DNA of 60,966 nt from positions 1-60,966 of the forward strand of contig NZ_BAABFC010000011.1 in the NCBI RefSeq assembly GCF_039540575.1, written 5' to 3'. Shown here piece by piece: positions 7,853 through 16,916 of the stretch (position 1 is the first letter of the stretch; every line of letters starts with the position of its first letter). The stretch is from Pseudaeromonas paramecii (GTDB taxonomy: Bacteria > Pseudomonadota > Gammaproteobacteria > Enterobacterales > Aeromonadaceae). A program made the position numbers and the translations under genes. Below the pieces are notes generated by a model that did no database searches, had not been told where the DNA came from, and worked only from the letters and a program-made list of their open reading frames with translations.

Positions 7853-8758
7853 ATGGATCAGTTGCAGGCCATGCGTGTCTATGTGCAGGTGGCGAAACTC
7901 GGCAGCTTCACCCAGGCCGCCGACAACCTCGGCATGCTCAAGGCCAGTGTCTCGAATGCGGTACGCCAATTGGAGGAGCAGCTGGGCACCCGTCTGCTGC
8001 ACCGCACCACCCGCAAGGTACAGATGACGCAGGACGGCCAGCTGTTTTACGAGCGCTGCCAGGATCTGCTGGCAGACATGGAGGAGCTGACCACCTGGTT
8101 CAGCCGCGAGGAGGATCAGCCGCTGCGCGGCCGGCTCAGGGTGGACATGCCGTTGGCCCTGGCCCGCACCCTGGTGATCCCCGCCCTGCCGGCGTTTTTG
8201 CGGCGTCACCCCCAGCTGGAGATGGAGCTGAGCAGCACAGACCGCCGGGTGGACATGGTGCGCGAGGGCTTTGATTGCGTGGTGCGGGTGGGAAATGTCC
8301 ATGATCAGGGGATGATTGCCCTGCCCCTCGGCCAGATGGCGCAGATTAATTGTGCCAGCCCGGCCTACCTGGAGCGCCATGGTCTGCCGCAGGGCCCCGA
8401 GGAGCTGGCCAGTCACCAGCTGGTGCACTATGCCCAGTCCCTCGGCAGCCGACCGGCCGGCTTTGAATACCAAGACGCCGAGGGGCAGCCGCAGCGACTG
8501 ACGGTGCCGGGCAGTGTGACGGTGAATAACTCCGATGCCTATCGGCAGGCGGCGCTGGCCGGACTCGGCATCATTCAGGTGCCCAGACGGGGTGTGCAGC
8601 GCTGGCTCGATAGCGGCGACCTGGTGGAGATACTGCCGGATCACCTGCCCGCCCCCCTGCCGGTGTCCCTGCTGTACGCCAATCGACGGCATCTGCCGGT
8701 GCGGGTGCGCCGCTTCATGACCTGGCTGCAGGCCTTGCTCCAGCCGGCGCTGAGCTGA
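7853..8758 (+). CDS. LysR-family transcriptional regulator (CrgA-like)
   Basis: This 301-residue regulator starts at the ATG at 7853, which follows GGAG by five bases; an upstream TTG in frame at 7835 has no such site. The winged helix-turn-helix spans about residues 5-60 (FTQAADNLGMLKASVSNAVR, LLHRTTRKVQMTQDG). The effector domain follows with DHLPAPLPVSLLYANRRHLP near the end, a signature of the large CrgA/AaeR-like subgroup that often controls neighbouring SDR oxidoreductases. The divergent SDR gene and the dyad between them support that relationship here. The effector is unknown. Confidence 0.88.
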   Translation: MDQLQAMRVYVQVAKLGSFTQAADNLGMLKASVSNAVRQLEEQLGTRLLHRTTRKVQMTQDGQLFYERCQDLLADMEELTTWFSREEDQPLRGRLRVDMPLALARTLVIPALPAFLRRHPQLEMELSSTDRRVDMVREGFDCVVRVGNVHDQGMIALPLGQMAQINCASPAYLERHGLPQGPEELASHQLVHYAQSLGSRPAGFEYQDAEGQPQRLTVPGSVTVNNSDAYRQAALAGLGIIQVPRRGVQRWLDSGDLVEILPDHLPAPLPVSLLYANRRHLPVRVRRFMTWLQALLQPALS

Positions 8759-8768
8759 GTAGCGGCCC

Positions 8769-9662
8769 CTAGCGCGGCGAACGCGTGCTAGGGCTCAGCA
8801 CCAGCCAGGTGGCCACGCCGATCACCAGGGCGCCGAACACAAAGCCGGAGTTGAGGCTTTCCCCCAGCACCAGATAACCCCAGAAGATACCGAACGGAGG
8901 GATCAGGAAGGTGACGGTCAGGGAGCGCAGCGGGCCTATGTCGTGGAGCAGGCGAAAGTAGAGGATGTAGGCCACCGCCGTACAGAGCAGGCCCACCGCC
9001 ACGACGCTGAACCAGGCCGCCGGCAGGTTCCAGTCAGGCAGGGGGCTGGTGACCTGGCTGTAGGCAAAGAAGGGCAGCAGGAACAGGCTGGCGCCGATCT
9101 GGGTGCCCAGGGCCAGCTGCATGGGATCGAGCCCTCCACGCTGGCCGACCCAGCGGCGGGTTAAGAAGCCGGCCAGGCCATAGCAGGCGGTGGCCAGCAG
9201 GCAGGCGAGGATCCCCTGCAAGGTGACCAGCGACAACGCCATTTGTCCCCGGGTGGTGATCAGCATGACCCCCATCAGCCCCAGCACGACGCCGCCGCTC
9301 TTTTTCAGGGTCAGCTGCTCACCAAAGAACAGACTGCCGATGGCTACGCCCATCAGGGGGGTGGTGGCATTCAAGATGGCGGAATAGCCGGCAGGCAGCC
9401 ATTTGGCCGCCAGGCAATACATCAGAAACGGCAGGCCGGAGTTGATGATGCCCAGCAGCAGGGCCACCGGCAGCTTGTCGGCAAAATCGATACGCCGCCG
9501 GATCACCAGCACCAGCAGGCTCAGCCCCAGGCTGGCAAACAGCACCCGCAGGAAGGCGGTGTTGATGGCCCCCAGCGCCGGCGCGGCGATGCGCATAAAC
9601 AGAAAGCTGGCGCCCCATATGGCGGCAAGTAGCAACAGTCGGCAATAATCGGCGGCACGCAT
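8769..9662 (-). CDS. EamA-family (DMT superfamily) transporter
   Basis: The 297-residue protein has about ten hydrophobic segments in two EamA repeats (first ending near LMGVMLITTRGQ, second near LVIGVATWLVLSP). Recognisable motifs are LLAAIWGASFLFMR at the N-terminus and LGESLNSGFVFGALVI in the second repeat. Members export metabolites such as amino acids; the substrate is unknown. The start at 9660-9662 is preceded by GGAG at a seven-base distance, better than the upstream in-frame ATG eleven codons earlier. It is convergent with the LysR gene (stop codons about 10 bp apart) and lies just downstream of the helicase gene on the same strand. Confidence 0.88.
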   Translation of the reverse strand: MRAADYCRLLLLAAIWGASFLFMRIAAPALGAINTAFLRVLFASLGLSLLVLVIRRRIDFADKLPVALLLGIINSGLPFLMYCLAAKWLPAGYSAILNATTPLMGVAIGSLFFGEQLTLKKSGGVVLGLMGVMLITTRGQMALSLVTLQGILACLLATACYGLAGFLTRRWVGQRGGLDPMQLALGTQIGASLFLLPFFAYSQVTSPLPDWNLPAAWFSVVAVGLLCTAVAYILYFRLLHDIGPLRSLTVTFLIPPFGIFWGYLVLGESLNSGFVFGALVIGVATWLVLSPSTRSPR

Positions 9663-9722
9663 CTCTAGACTCCAGCAACAGGGTGACGGCATCAATCAAA
9701 GGGAATAGACCATAGCATAGGG

Positions 9723-10946
9723 CTAGCGGCGGCGTCCCTTGCTCCCCAGAGCCCGCTGCTTGGCGCGCTGCTTCTGTGCCGCCTTGCCGTGGCGGCGTGG
9801 CGCGGGAGCGGTGCGGGTCAGATCCGGCTCGAAGCCCGGGCACCACTGCTGGGGCAGCCGGGTATTGAGCACCGCCTCCACCTCTTCGAGCAACACGCTG
9901 TCCTCGACGCTGAACAGGGTGATGGCCAGCCCCGCCTTGCCGGCCCGGCCGGTGCGACCGATGCGGTGCACGTAATCCTCCGGCTGGAATGGCAGCTCCA
10001 GGTTGATGACATACTGGAGATCCGGAATATCCAGGCCGCGGGCCGCCACATCGGTGGCGATGAGCGCCTGCAACTGACCGTCGCGAAATGCCTGCAGCAC
10101 CTGCTCCCGGGCGGCCTGGGAGAGATCGCCGTGCAGGGCCTGGGCGGCGATCTGGCGAGCACTCAAGGCCTTGGCCAGCTGATCGCAGCCCTGCCGGGTA
10201 CGGCTGAAGATCAGCACAGGCCGACAGCCCTGGGTCTGGATCAGGTGGGCGATAAGCTCTGCCTTGCGCTCGGCATCCACCACATAGACCCGCTGCTCGA
10301 TAGGCGCCGCCGCCGTGTTGGCCGGCGCCGCCTCGATGCGCAGGGGCTCCCGCAGTCGCGCCCGGGCCAGGGCATAGACGGCTTCGCCGAAGGTGGCGGA
10401 GAACAGCAGGGTCTGGCGCTCGTCGGGCAGCTGGGCCAGCAGGGCGTTGATCTCGTCGGCAAAGCCCATGTCCAGCATGCGGTCGGCCTCGTCGAACACC
10501 AGCACCTCCAGCCCGGCCAGACTGACCACCCCCTGGCGCAGGTGATCCAGCAGGCGCCCCGGGGTGGCGATGATGAGATCCACCCCGGCCTGCAGCACCT
10601 CAGACTGGGCGGCGATGCTGACGCCGCCATAGACCAGCGCCGCCCGCATGCCACAGCCGGCGCCATAGCGCTCGACGCTCTGGTGGACCTGCTGGGCCAG
10701 CTCGCGGGTGGGCACCAGGATCAGGGCCCGCACCGCCGGCGTGGCGGCCGGGTTCAGCAGCCGCTGCAGGATAGGCAGCACGAAGGCCGCTGTCTTGCCG
10801 GTGCCGGTCTGGGCCGCCGCCAGCAGATCCCGCCCCGCCAGGATCGGCGCCATGGCCGCCTGCTGGATGGCCGTCGGCTGCTGGTAGCCCAGGGCCTGCA
10901 GGTTGGAAAGCAGACGCGGGTCGAGAGCGAAGTCGGCAAAGGTCAT
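9723..10946 (-). CDS. DEAD-box ATP-dependent RNA helicase, RhlE-like
   Basis: This is a 407-residue DEAD-box helicase from the ATG at 10944-10946. The full motif set is present: Q motif (GYQQPTAIQQ), Walker A AQTGTGKT, PTRELAQQ, TPGR, DEAD, SAT, then in the C-terminal RecA domain ATDVAARGLDIP and HRIGRTGRAG. The C-terminal tail after the helicase core is short and basic (RRHGKAAQKQRAKQRALGSKGRRR in part), as in RhlE-type proteins that act in RNA turnover and ribosome assembly. The alternative ATG four codons earlier lacks a ribosome binding site. The precise subfamily is an inference from the N-terminal Q-motif region and tail. Confidence 0.9.
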   Translation of the reverse strand: MTFADFALDPRLLSNLQALGYQQPTAIQQAAMAPILAGRDLLAAAQTGTGKTAAFVLPILQRLLNPAATPAVRALILVPTRELAQQVHQSVERYGAGCGMRAALVYGGVSIAAQSEVLQAGVDLIIATPGRLLDHLRQGVVSLAGLEVLVFDEADRMLDMGFADEINALLAQLPDERQTLLFSATFGEAVYALARARLREPLRIEAAPANTAAAPIEQRVYVVDAERKAELIAHLIQTQGCRPVLIFSRTRQGCDQLAKALSARQIAAQALHGDLSQAAREQVLQAFRDGQLQALIATDVAARGLDIPDLQYVINLELPFQPEDYVHRIGRTGRAGKAGLAITLFSVEDSVLLEEVEAVLNTRLPQQWCPGFEPDLTRTAPAPRRHGKAAQKQRAKQRALGSKGRRR

Positions 10947-11080
10947 AGGGATCACCATGCTAGAGAAAAGAAGAGGGCCCGGTCAGCAAGAACGGTCAGG
11001 GCGCACATGGTAGCAAATCCTGATGTCACCGGTCGCAAATATGCTGCCGAGGCGGTTCGCATGGCCGAAAACGACCCAAT

Positions 11081-11105
11081 AAAAAGCCAGTCAGGCGACT
11101 GGCTT
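11081..11105 (-). terminator. Rho-independent terminator of mgsA
   Basis: A perfect nine-pair stem AAGCCAGTC / GACTGGCTT with a four-base loop is followed on the minus strand by TTTTTATTG, about 20 bp beyond the mgsA stop. Confidence 0.9.
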
Positions 11106-11124
11106 GTTACGGCTGATGGACGGA

Positions 11125-11592
11125 CTATTTGCTTTCGGTCCGCGCCTTGAGATAACCCGCATAGTCGGGCACCGCCACTTCGAATGCGCGGTCCATGTGC
11201 GGACAGTCCATCAGAAAATCGGCGGTGGCCTCATTGGTGGCCATGGGGATGTTCCACACCGCCGCCAGACGCAGCAACGCCTTGACGTCCGGGTCGTGGG
11301 GCACGGCGTTCAGGGGATCCCAGAAGAAGATCAGCACATCGATCTTGCCTTCGGCGATCAGAGCGCCGAGCTGCTGATCGCCGCCCATGGGGCCGGAGAA
11401 CAGGCAGGTGATGGGCAGGCCCGCTTCCTTGCTCAATATGCTGCCCGTGGTACCGGTGGCATACAGGTGATGCAGCTTGAGCTGCTCGCTGCGCCGCTTG
11501 ACCCAGCGAACCAGATCCATCTTCTTGTGATCGTGTGCCACCAGCGCCACCCGCTTGTGGGCCGGCATCTCACGATTGACCATCGCTTGCAT
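11125..11592 (-). CDS. mgsA: Methylglyoxal synthase
   Basis: The 155-residue enzyme converts dihydroxyacetone phosphate to methylglyoxal and phosphate, a bypass that relieves sugar-phosphate stress. Family hallmarks are ALVAHDHKK at the N-terminus, LYATGTTGS (phosphate binding), SGPMGGDQQ with the catalytic Asp72, and FFWDPLNAVPHDPDVKALLR with the conserved His. The length matches the E. coli enzyme. The ATG is preceded by AAGGAG at a good distance. The gene forms a single transcription unit, flanked by its own terminator on one side and the tufA terminator on the other. Confidence 0.97.
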   Translation of the reverse strand: MQAMVNREMPAHKRVALVAHDHKKMDLVRWVKRRSEQLKLHHLYATGTTGSILSKEAGLPITCLFSGPMGGDQQLGALIAEGKIDVLIFFWDPLNAVPHDPDVKALLRLAAVWNIPMATNEATADFLMDCPHMDRAFEVAVPDYAGYLKARTESK

Positions 11593-11660
11593 GTAAGACT
11601 CCTTGTGAAAAGCGTGTCATCTTGGTACCAGATTGACCCCGCCCCCGCAATCGCCGGGAT

Positions 11661-11692
11661 AAAAAAAGGGCGGCCTGGGGCCGCCCTTTTTC
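11661..11692 (-). terminator. Rho-independent terminator of tufA (str operon)
   Basis: A GC-rich stem GGGCGGCC / GGCCGCCC with a short loop is flanked by A and T runs on both sides, so it could work in both directions. It lies about 20 bp beyond the tufA stop and ends the str operon. Confidence 0.93.
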
Positions 11693-11709
11693 ACTTTCGC
11701 GAATCGATA

Positions 11710-12894
11710 TTACTCGATAACGCGAGCAACCACGCCGGCGCCGACGGTACGGCCACCTTCACGGATTGCGAAACGCAGACCTTCGTCCATCGCGATCGGG
11801 CAGATCAGGGTTACTACCATCTTGATGTTATCGCCAGGCATAACCATTTCCACGCCTTCCGGCAGCTCGATGGTGCCGGTTACGTCGGTGGTACGGAAGT
11901 AGAACTGCGGACGGTAGCCCTTGAAGAACGGGGTGTGACGACCACCTTCTTCCTTGGACAGTACGTACACTTCAGATTCAAACTTGGTGTGCGGGGTGAT
12001 GGTGTTCGGCTTAGCCAGTACTTGGCCACGCTCTACTTCTTCACGCTTGATACCACGCAGCAGCACGCCTACGTTCTCACCAGCACGGCCTTCGTCCAGC
12101 AGCTTGCGGAACATTTCTACGCCGGTACAGGTGGTCTTGGCGGTGTCCTTGATACCTACGATGGCAACTTCTTCACCTACCTTCACGATACCGCGCTCTA
12201 CACGGCCGGTAACTACGGTACCACGACCAGCGATGGAGAATACGTCTTCGATCGGCATCAGGAACGGCATGTCGATGGCACGCTCCGGCTCGGGGATGTA
12301 GCTATCCAGGGCCTCAGCCAGCTCGATAACCTTCTTTTCCCACTCGGCATCGCCTTCCAGCGCCTTCAGCGCGGAACCACGGATCACCGGAGTGTCGTCG
12401 CCCGGGAAGTCGTATTCGCTCAGCAGTTCGCGAACTTCCATTTCTACCAGGTCCAGCAGCTCTTCGTCATCAACCATGTCGCACTTGTTCAGGAACACGA
12501 TGATGTACGGTACGCCTACTTGGCGGCCCAGCAGGATGTGCTCACGGGTTTGCGGCATCGGGCCGTCGGTGGCAGCTACTACCAGGATAGCGCCGTCCAT
12601 CTGAGCAGCACCGGTGATCATGTTCTTAACGTAGTCGGCGTGGCCCGGGCAGTCTACGTGCGCGTAGTGACGGGTCGGGGTGTCGTATTCTACGTGAGAG
12701 GTGTTGATGGTGATACCACGAGCCTTTTCTTCCGGCGCCTTATCGATTTGGTCGAAGGCGAAGGCCTTACCACCGTAGGTCTTAGCCAGTACAGCGGTGA
12801 TGGCAGCGGTCAGGGTGGTCTTACCGTGGTCAACGTGGCCGATGGTGCCTACGTTGAGGTGGGGTTTTGTACGTTCAAACTTTTCTTTAGACAC
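11710..12894 (-). CDS. tufA: Elongation factor Tu (first, intact copy)
   Basis: This is a full-length 394-residue EF-Tu. It carries the GTPase motifs GHVDHGKT, DCPGH and NKCD in the N-terminal domain, followed by the two beta-barrel domains ending GRTVGAGVVARVIE. EF-Tu delivers aminoacyl-tRNA to the ribosome. It is the last gene of the rpsL-rpsG-fusA-tufA operon and starts with GTG (12892-12894), as in E. coli. A second tuf gene at 32440-33626 differs at only about seven mostly synonymous positions plus a frameshift, the sign of gene conversion between copies. Because the other copy is disrupted, this one would have to supply EF-Tu if the disruption is real. Confidence 0.98.
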   Translation of the reverse strand: MSKEKFERTKPHLNVGTIGHVDHGKTTLTAAITAVLAKTYGGKAFAFDQIDKAPEEKARGITINTSHVEYDTPTRHYAHVDCPGHADYVKNMITGAAQMDGAILVVAATDGPMPQTREHILLGRQVGVPYIIVFLNKCDMVDDEELLDLVEMEVRELLSEYDFPGDDTPVIRGSALKALEGDAEWEKKVIELAEALDSYIPEPERAIDMPFLMPIEDVFSIAGRGTVVTGRVERGIVKVGEEVAIVGIKDTAKTTCTGVEMFRKLLDEGRAGENVGVLLRGIKREEVERGQVLAKPNTITPHTKFESEVYVLSKEEGGRHTPFFKGYRPQFYFRTTDVTGTIELPEGVEMVMPGDNIKMVVTLICPIAMDEGLRFAIREGGRTVGAGVVARVIE

Positions 12895-12956
12895 GACGTT
12901 GTCCTTCCTAGGTTAATTACCGCCCACCTTGGGCGGGCGGCATTGATTACTTGGGA

Positions 12957-15059
12957 TTACTTGGCTTTACGCGCTTCAATCACGGTTTGGGCGATGTTGT
13001 TAGGCGTTTCAGCGTACTTACCGAACTCCATGGAGTAGGAAGCACGGCCTTGGGTGGCAGAACGCAGATCGGTTGCATAACCGAACATTTCAGCCAACGG
13101 CACCATGGCACGAACGATCTTGCCAGAGGGGCCGTCTTCCATGCCTTCTACCATGCCACGACGACGGTTCAAGTCGCCGATTACGTCACCCATGTAGTCT
13201 TCCGGAGTTTCCACTTCCACCTTCATCAGCGGCTCGAGCAGCACAGGTTGTGCTTGCATGAAGCCGGCCTTAAAGGCCAGAGAGGCGGCGATCTTAAACG
13301 CCAGCTCGGAAGAGTCCACATCGTGGTAAGAACCGAAGTGCAGACGAACACCCAGATCCACCACCGGATAACCGGCCAGCGGACCAGACTTCAGCTGCTC
13401 TTGGATACCCTTGTCAACGCCGGGGATGAATTCACCAGGAATCACACCACCCTTGATGTCGTTGACGAATTCGTAGCCCTTGCCTTCTTCCAGCGGGTAC
13501 ATGTCGATCACCACGTGACCGAACTGACCACGACCACCGGATTGCTTGGCGTGCTTACCAGTGATGTCAGCCGCCTTGGCACGGATGGTTTCGCGGTAGG
13601 CAACCTGCGGCTTACCGACGTTGGCTTCTACCTTGAACTCACGCTTCATACGGTCAACGATGATTTCCAGGTGCAGCTCGCCCATACCGGCGATGATGGT
13701 CTGGCCTGATTCTTCGTCGGTCCATACGCGGAAGGAGGGGTCTTCCTGAGCCAGACGGCCCAGGGCCAGGCCCATCTTCTCTTGGTCAGCCTTGGTCTTG
13801 GGCTCAACGGCCACGGAGATTACCGGCTCAGGGAATTCCATCCGTTCCAGGATTATCGGAGAGGATTCGGCACACAGGGTGTCACCGGTGGTGACGTCCT
13901 TCAGACCGATAGCCGCGGCGATGTCACCGGCACGAACTTCCTTGATTTCTTCACGCTTGTTGGCGTGCATCTGTACGATACGGCCGATACGATCGCGCTT
14001 GCCCTTGACGGAGTTCAGCACGCTGTCGCCGGAGTTAACCACACCGGAGTAGCAGCGGAAGAAGGTCAGGTTACCCACGAACGGGTCGGTAGCGATCTTG
14101 AACGCCAGAGCGGAGAAAGGCTCATCATCGCTCGGGTGACGCTCAGCCGGAGTACCATCGTCCAGTTGACCGGCGATAGCAGGTACGTCGATCGGCGCAG
14201 GCAGGAACTCGATAACGGCGTCCAGCATCGCCTGAACACCCTTGTTCTTGAACGCAGAACCACAGGTAACCAGGATGATTTCGTTGTTCAGAACGCGTTG
14301 ACGCAGAGCGCCCTTCAGCTCGACCTCGGTCATCTCTTCACCGCCGAGGTACTTTTCCATCAGCTCTTCAGAGGCTTCGGCAGCGGCTTCAACCAGGTTC
14401 TGGTGCCACTCTTCGGCAGCGGCTTGCAGCTCAGCCGGAATGTCTTCGTATTCGAAGGTGGTGCCTTGGTCGGCTTCATTCCAGTTGATGGCCTTCATCT
14501 TGATCAGGTCGATGACGCCCTTGAAGTTTTCTTCGGCGCCAATCGGCAGCTGCAGGGGAACGGCGTTACCCTTCAGACGAGTCTTGATCTGTTCAACCGC
14601 GCGCAGGAAGTTGGCACCGGTACGGTCCATCTTGTTGATGAAGGCGATACGCGGAACCTTGTACTTGTTGGCCTGACGCCATACGGTTTCGGATTGGGGC
14701 TGCACACCACCTACGGCACAGTACACCATGACGGCGCCGTCCAGTACCCGCATGGAACGTTCTACTTCGATGGTGAAGTCAACGTGACCGGGGGTATCGA
14801 TGATGTTGATGCGGTGCGGTTGGAACTGCTTGCCCATACCACTCCAGAAACAGGTGGTAGCGGCGGAGGTGATGGTAATACCACGCTCTTGCTCTTGCTC
14901 CATCCAGTCCATGGTGGCGGCGCCATCATGCACTTCACCGATCTTGTGGTTAACACCGGTGTAGAACAGGATACGTTCGGTAGTGGTAGTCTTACCGGCG
15001 TCGATGTGAGCGGAGATACCGATATTACGGTAGCGCTCAATGGGTGTTGAACGAGCCAC
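12957..15059 (-). CDS. fusA: Elongation factor G
   Basis: This 700-residue translational GTPase catalyses translocation and, with RRF, ribosome recycling. The G-domain motifs are AHIDAGKTTTTERIL, DTPGHVDFT and NKMD. The later domains include the conserved GMGELHLEIIVDRMKREF and GRASYSMEFGKYAETP segments. A GTG at 15057-15059 is the start, as the alignment with other EF-G proteins (MARSTPIERYRNIGISAHID) requires. It lies 75 bp downstream of rpsG and 62 bp upstream of tufA in the str operon. Confidence 0.98.
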   Translation of the reverse strand: MARSTPIERYRNIGISAHIDAGKTTTTERILFYTGVNHKIGEVHDGAATMDWMEQEQERGITITSAATTCFWSGMGKQFQPHRINIIDTPGHVDFTIEVERSMRVLDGAVMVYCAVGGVQPQSETVWRQANKYKVPRIAFINKMDRTGANFLRAVEQIKTRLKGNAVPLQLPIGAEENFKGVIDLIKMKAINWNEADQGTTFEYEDIPAELQAAAEEWHQNLVEAAAEASEELMEKYLGGEEMTEVELKGALRQRVLNNEIILVTCGSAFKNKGVQAMLDAVIEFLPAPIDVPAIAGQLDDGTPAERHPSDDEPFSALAFKIATDPFVGNLTFFRCYSGVVNSGDSVLNSVKGKRDRIGRIVQMHANKREEIKEVRAGDIAAAIGLKDVTTGDTLCAESSPIILERMEFPEPVISVAVEPKTKADQEKMGLALGRLAQEDPSFRVWTDEESGQTIIAGMGELHLEIIVDRMKREFKVEANVGKPQVAYRETIRAKAADITGKHAKQSGGRGQFGHVVIDMYPLEEGKGYEFVNDIKGGVIPGEFIPGVDKGIQEQLKSGPLAGYPVVDLGVRLHFGSYHDVDSSELAFKIAASLAFKAGFMQAQPVLLEPLMKVEVETPEDYMGDVIGDLNRRRGMVEGMEDGPSGKIVRAMVPLAEMFGYATDLRSATQGRASYSMEFGKYAETPNNIAQTVIEARKAK

Positions 15060-15134
15060 GATAGCTATCCTCTTACTAAGGTTGTGCCTTAGATAATGAA
15101 AATATGTGCAGACCCGAGGGCCTGCACAGCGGGA

Positions 15135-15605
15135 TTACCAGCGGTAGTGAGCGAAGGCCTTGTTCGCTTCCGCCATACGGTGCACGTCTTCACGCTTCTT
15201 GACCGCAGCACCCTTGTTGTCAGCGGCGTCCAGCAGTTCGCCGGCCAGGCGCTGAGCCATAGATTTTTCACCACGTTTGCGGGCAGCTTCAACCAACCAG
15301 CGCATAGCCAGGGCATTGCGACGTACCGGACGAACTTCGACCGGAACTTGGTAAGTGGAACCACCAACCCGACGAGACTTAACTTCGACGGTCGGACGGA
15401 TATGATCCAGGGCTTCTTCGAAGGTGGTCAGGTGATCCTTGCCACTCTTCTGGGAAATGATATCCAGGGCGCCATACACGATGGCTTCGGAGACGGACTT
15501 CTTGCCGTCTACCATTACGACGTTAATGAACTTAGCCAGCAGTTCAGATCCGAACTTGGGATCCGGCAGGATTTTACGCTGACCAACAACGCGACGTCTT
15601 GGCAT
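15135..15605 (-). CDS. rpsG: 30S ribosomal protein S7
   Basis: The 156-residue protein begins MPRRRVVGQRKILPDPKFGS and ends ANKAFAHYRW, matching S7, which nucleates the 3' domain of 16S rRNA and lines the exit-site mRNA path. In E. coli S7 is the translational repressor of the str operon through the rpsL-rpsG intercistronic region; the equivalent 93-bp interval here (15606-15698) is a candidate for the same control. Confidence 0.97.
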   Translation of the reverse strand: MPRRRVVGQRKILPDPKFGSELLAKFINVVMVDGKKSVSEAIVYGALDIISQKSGKDHLTTFEEALDHIRPTVEVKSRRVGGSTYQVPVEVRPVRRNALAMRWLVEAARKRGEKSMAQRLAGELLDAADNKGAAVKKREDVHRMAEANKAFAHYRW

Positions 15606-15698
15606 TTTGAATTCTCCGTAACTTCAGGTTTTACCCAAAACTAGAAATAGATTTCTAACTAAACGAATGATCGTTTGGCCTTACTTAACGGGAATCCA

Positions 15699-16073
15699 TT
15701 AAGCCTTAGGCTTCTTCACGCCGTACTTGGAGCGGGATTGCTTGCGGTCTTTCACGCCAGAACAGTCCAGGGCACCACGAACGGTGTGATAACGAACACC
15801 GGGAAGGTCCTTAACACGACCACCACGGATCAGCACAACACTGTGCTCTTGCAGGTTGTGGCCTTCGCCACCGATGTAAGAAGTGACTTCGTAACCGTTG
15901 GTCAAACGGACACGGCAAACCTTACGCAGCGCTGAGTTCGGCTTCTTCGGAGTGGTGGTGTACACACGGGTACAAACGCCACGCTTCTGAGGGCACGCTT
16001 CCAGCGCAGGAACGTTGCTTTTCACAACTTGCTTAACGCGCGGCTTGCGAACCAGCTGGTTAATAGTTGCCAT
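15699..16073 (-). CDS. rpsL: 30S ribosomal protein S12
   Basis: This 124-residue decoding-centre protein is the first gene of the str operon. TTPKKPNSALRKVCRVRL and GRVKDLPGVRYHTVRGALDC are the regions where streptomycin-resistance substitutions arise; the lysines there are wild type, so this allele is expected to be streptomycin sensitive. A near-consensus promoter lies about 75 bp upstream. Confidence 0.98.
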   Translation of the reverse strand: MATINQLVRKPRVKQVVKSNVPALEACPQKRGVCTRVYTTTPKKPNSALRKVCRVRLTNGYEVTSYIGGEGHNLQEHSVVLIRGGRVKDLPGVRYHTVRGALDCSGVKDRKQSRSKYGVKKPKA

Positions 16074-16127
16074 TAAAAAGCTCCTGATATTAGCTTTACA
16101 AATTTACAAACATGTGAAAAATCCTCC

Positions 16128-16177
16128 CCGCAGAGACGGGGACGCGAAATTCTATGCTCCTCAACCCCATGAGTCAA
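16128..16177 (-). promoter_or_regulatory. str operon promoter (rpsL) and leader hairpin
   Basis: On the minus strand a -35 element TTGACT (16172-16177) and a -10 element TAGAAT (16149-16154) are exactly 17 bp apart, each matching five of six consensus positions. A GC-rich discriminator typical of stringently controlled promoters follows. The start of the transcript carries a CCCCG/CGGGG hairpin. Confidence 0.85.
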
Positions 16178-16258
16178 GATTTAGACAACCTGGCTCACAG
16201 ACAGTGCCTGAACGGAGTGGCAGGGGACTCTAGCGGAGCAAAATGACGCCTTGATGAT

Positions 16259-16543
16259 CTAGCCCCACAGCAGGGGATTGCCCTGCTGGGCCACCAGCTC
16301 AACGAAGCCCGCCATGTCGATGACCTCCCCCACCCCGGCATTCAGCCCACGGGCAGCCAGATCCTCCGCCAAAACATAGACGGGAACCGCCAGGGCGGCC
16401 AGTTGTGCCTGCCAGTGAGGTGAGGCGGCCGCAATCACGGCATCGCGGCTAAGCAGCAGCCGATCCTGCCCAGGACGCAGCCGTGTCAGGCACTGGGCCA
16501 GGGAACACTGTTCGAAGGGGGAATGAATGATGTGATAGAGCAT
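16259..16543 (-). CDS. tusB: TusB, sulfur relay protein (DsrH family)
   Basis: The 94-residue protein resembles E. coli TusB/DsrH, with VPVYVLAEDLAARGL as the clearest match and a C-terminal ...LLWG. TusB, TusC and TusD form the hexamer that passes sulfur from TusA to TusE for 2-thiolation of the wobble uridine by MnmA. It lies directly after tusC with an eight-base gap and a good AGGAG site. The str promoter lies just downstream, the same placement next to rpsL as in E. coli. Confidence 0.9.
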   Translation of the reverse strand: MLYHIIHSPFEQCSLAQCLTRLRPGQDRLLLSRDAVIAAASPHWQAQLAALAVPVYVLAEDLAARGLNAGVGEVIDMAGFVELVAQQGNPLLWG

Positions 16544-16551
16544 GGCCTCTC

Positions 16552-16908
16552 CTAAAACATCAGGCGCACCGGATATTGCGCCAGGGTGTCGGCCAGGGCC
16601 TTCGCCGCCAAGGGCTGGCCCGGGATCAGCAGGCTATCGGCCGCCAGGCCACGGGCCGTCAGGCTGTCCTGGCAAAAATAGATCTGCTCTATGTCATACA
16701 AGGGCAGCAGTTTGAAGGAGGGTGCGTGATCCCGGCTCAGCACCTGAGCCGGCGCCTGCTCCGGCAACAGCTGATAGAGGCCATCCTCGACGAAGAACAC
16801 CGCCAGATCCTCGCTGAACGCCGAGGTGGCCAGCAGGGCATCCAGCCCCTCCCGCCCCGTGGCGCGGCCATGGGGGGCGGTACGAAACACGAAGGCAATC
16901 TTGTTCAT
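16552..16908 (-). CDS. tusC: TusC, sulfur relay protein (DsrF family)
   Basis: This 118-residue protein begins NKIAFVFRTAPHGRATGREGLDALLA and carries VFFVEDGLYQLL, matching the DsrE/DsrF fold of TusC. It is the middle gene of tusDCB, eight bases from each neighbour, and its ribosome binding site GGAGGGGCG overlaps the end of tusD. It is a structural member of the TusBCD complex and lacks an obvious catalytic cysteine. Confidence 0.9.
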   Translation of the reverse strand: MNKIAFVFRTAPHGRATGREGLDALLATSAFSEDLAVFFVEDGLYQLLPEQAPAQVLSRDHAPSFKLLPLYDIEQIYFCQDSLTARGLAADSLLIPGQPLAAKALADTLAQYPVRLMF

Positions 16909-16916
16909 CGCCCCTC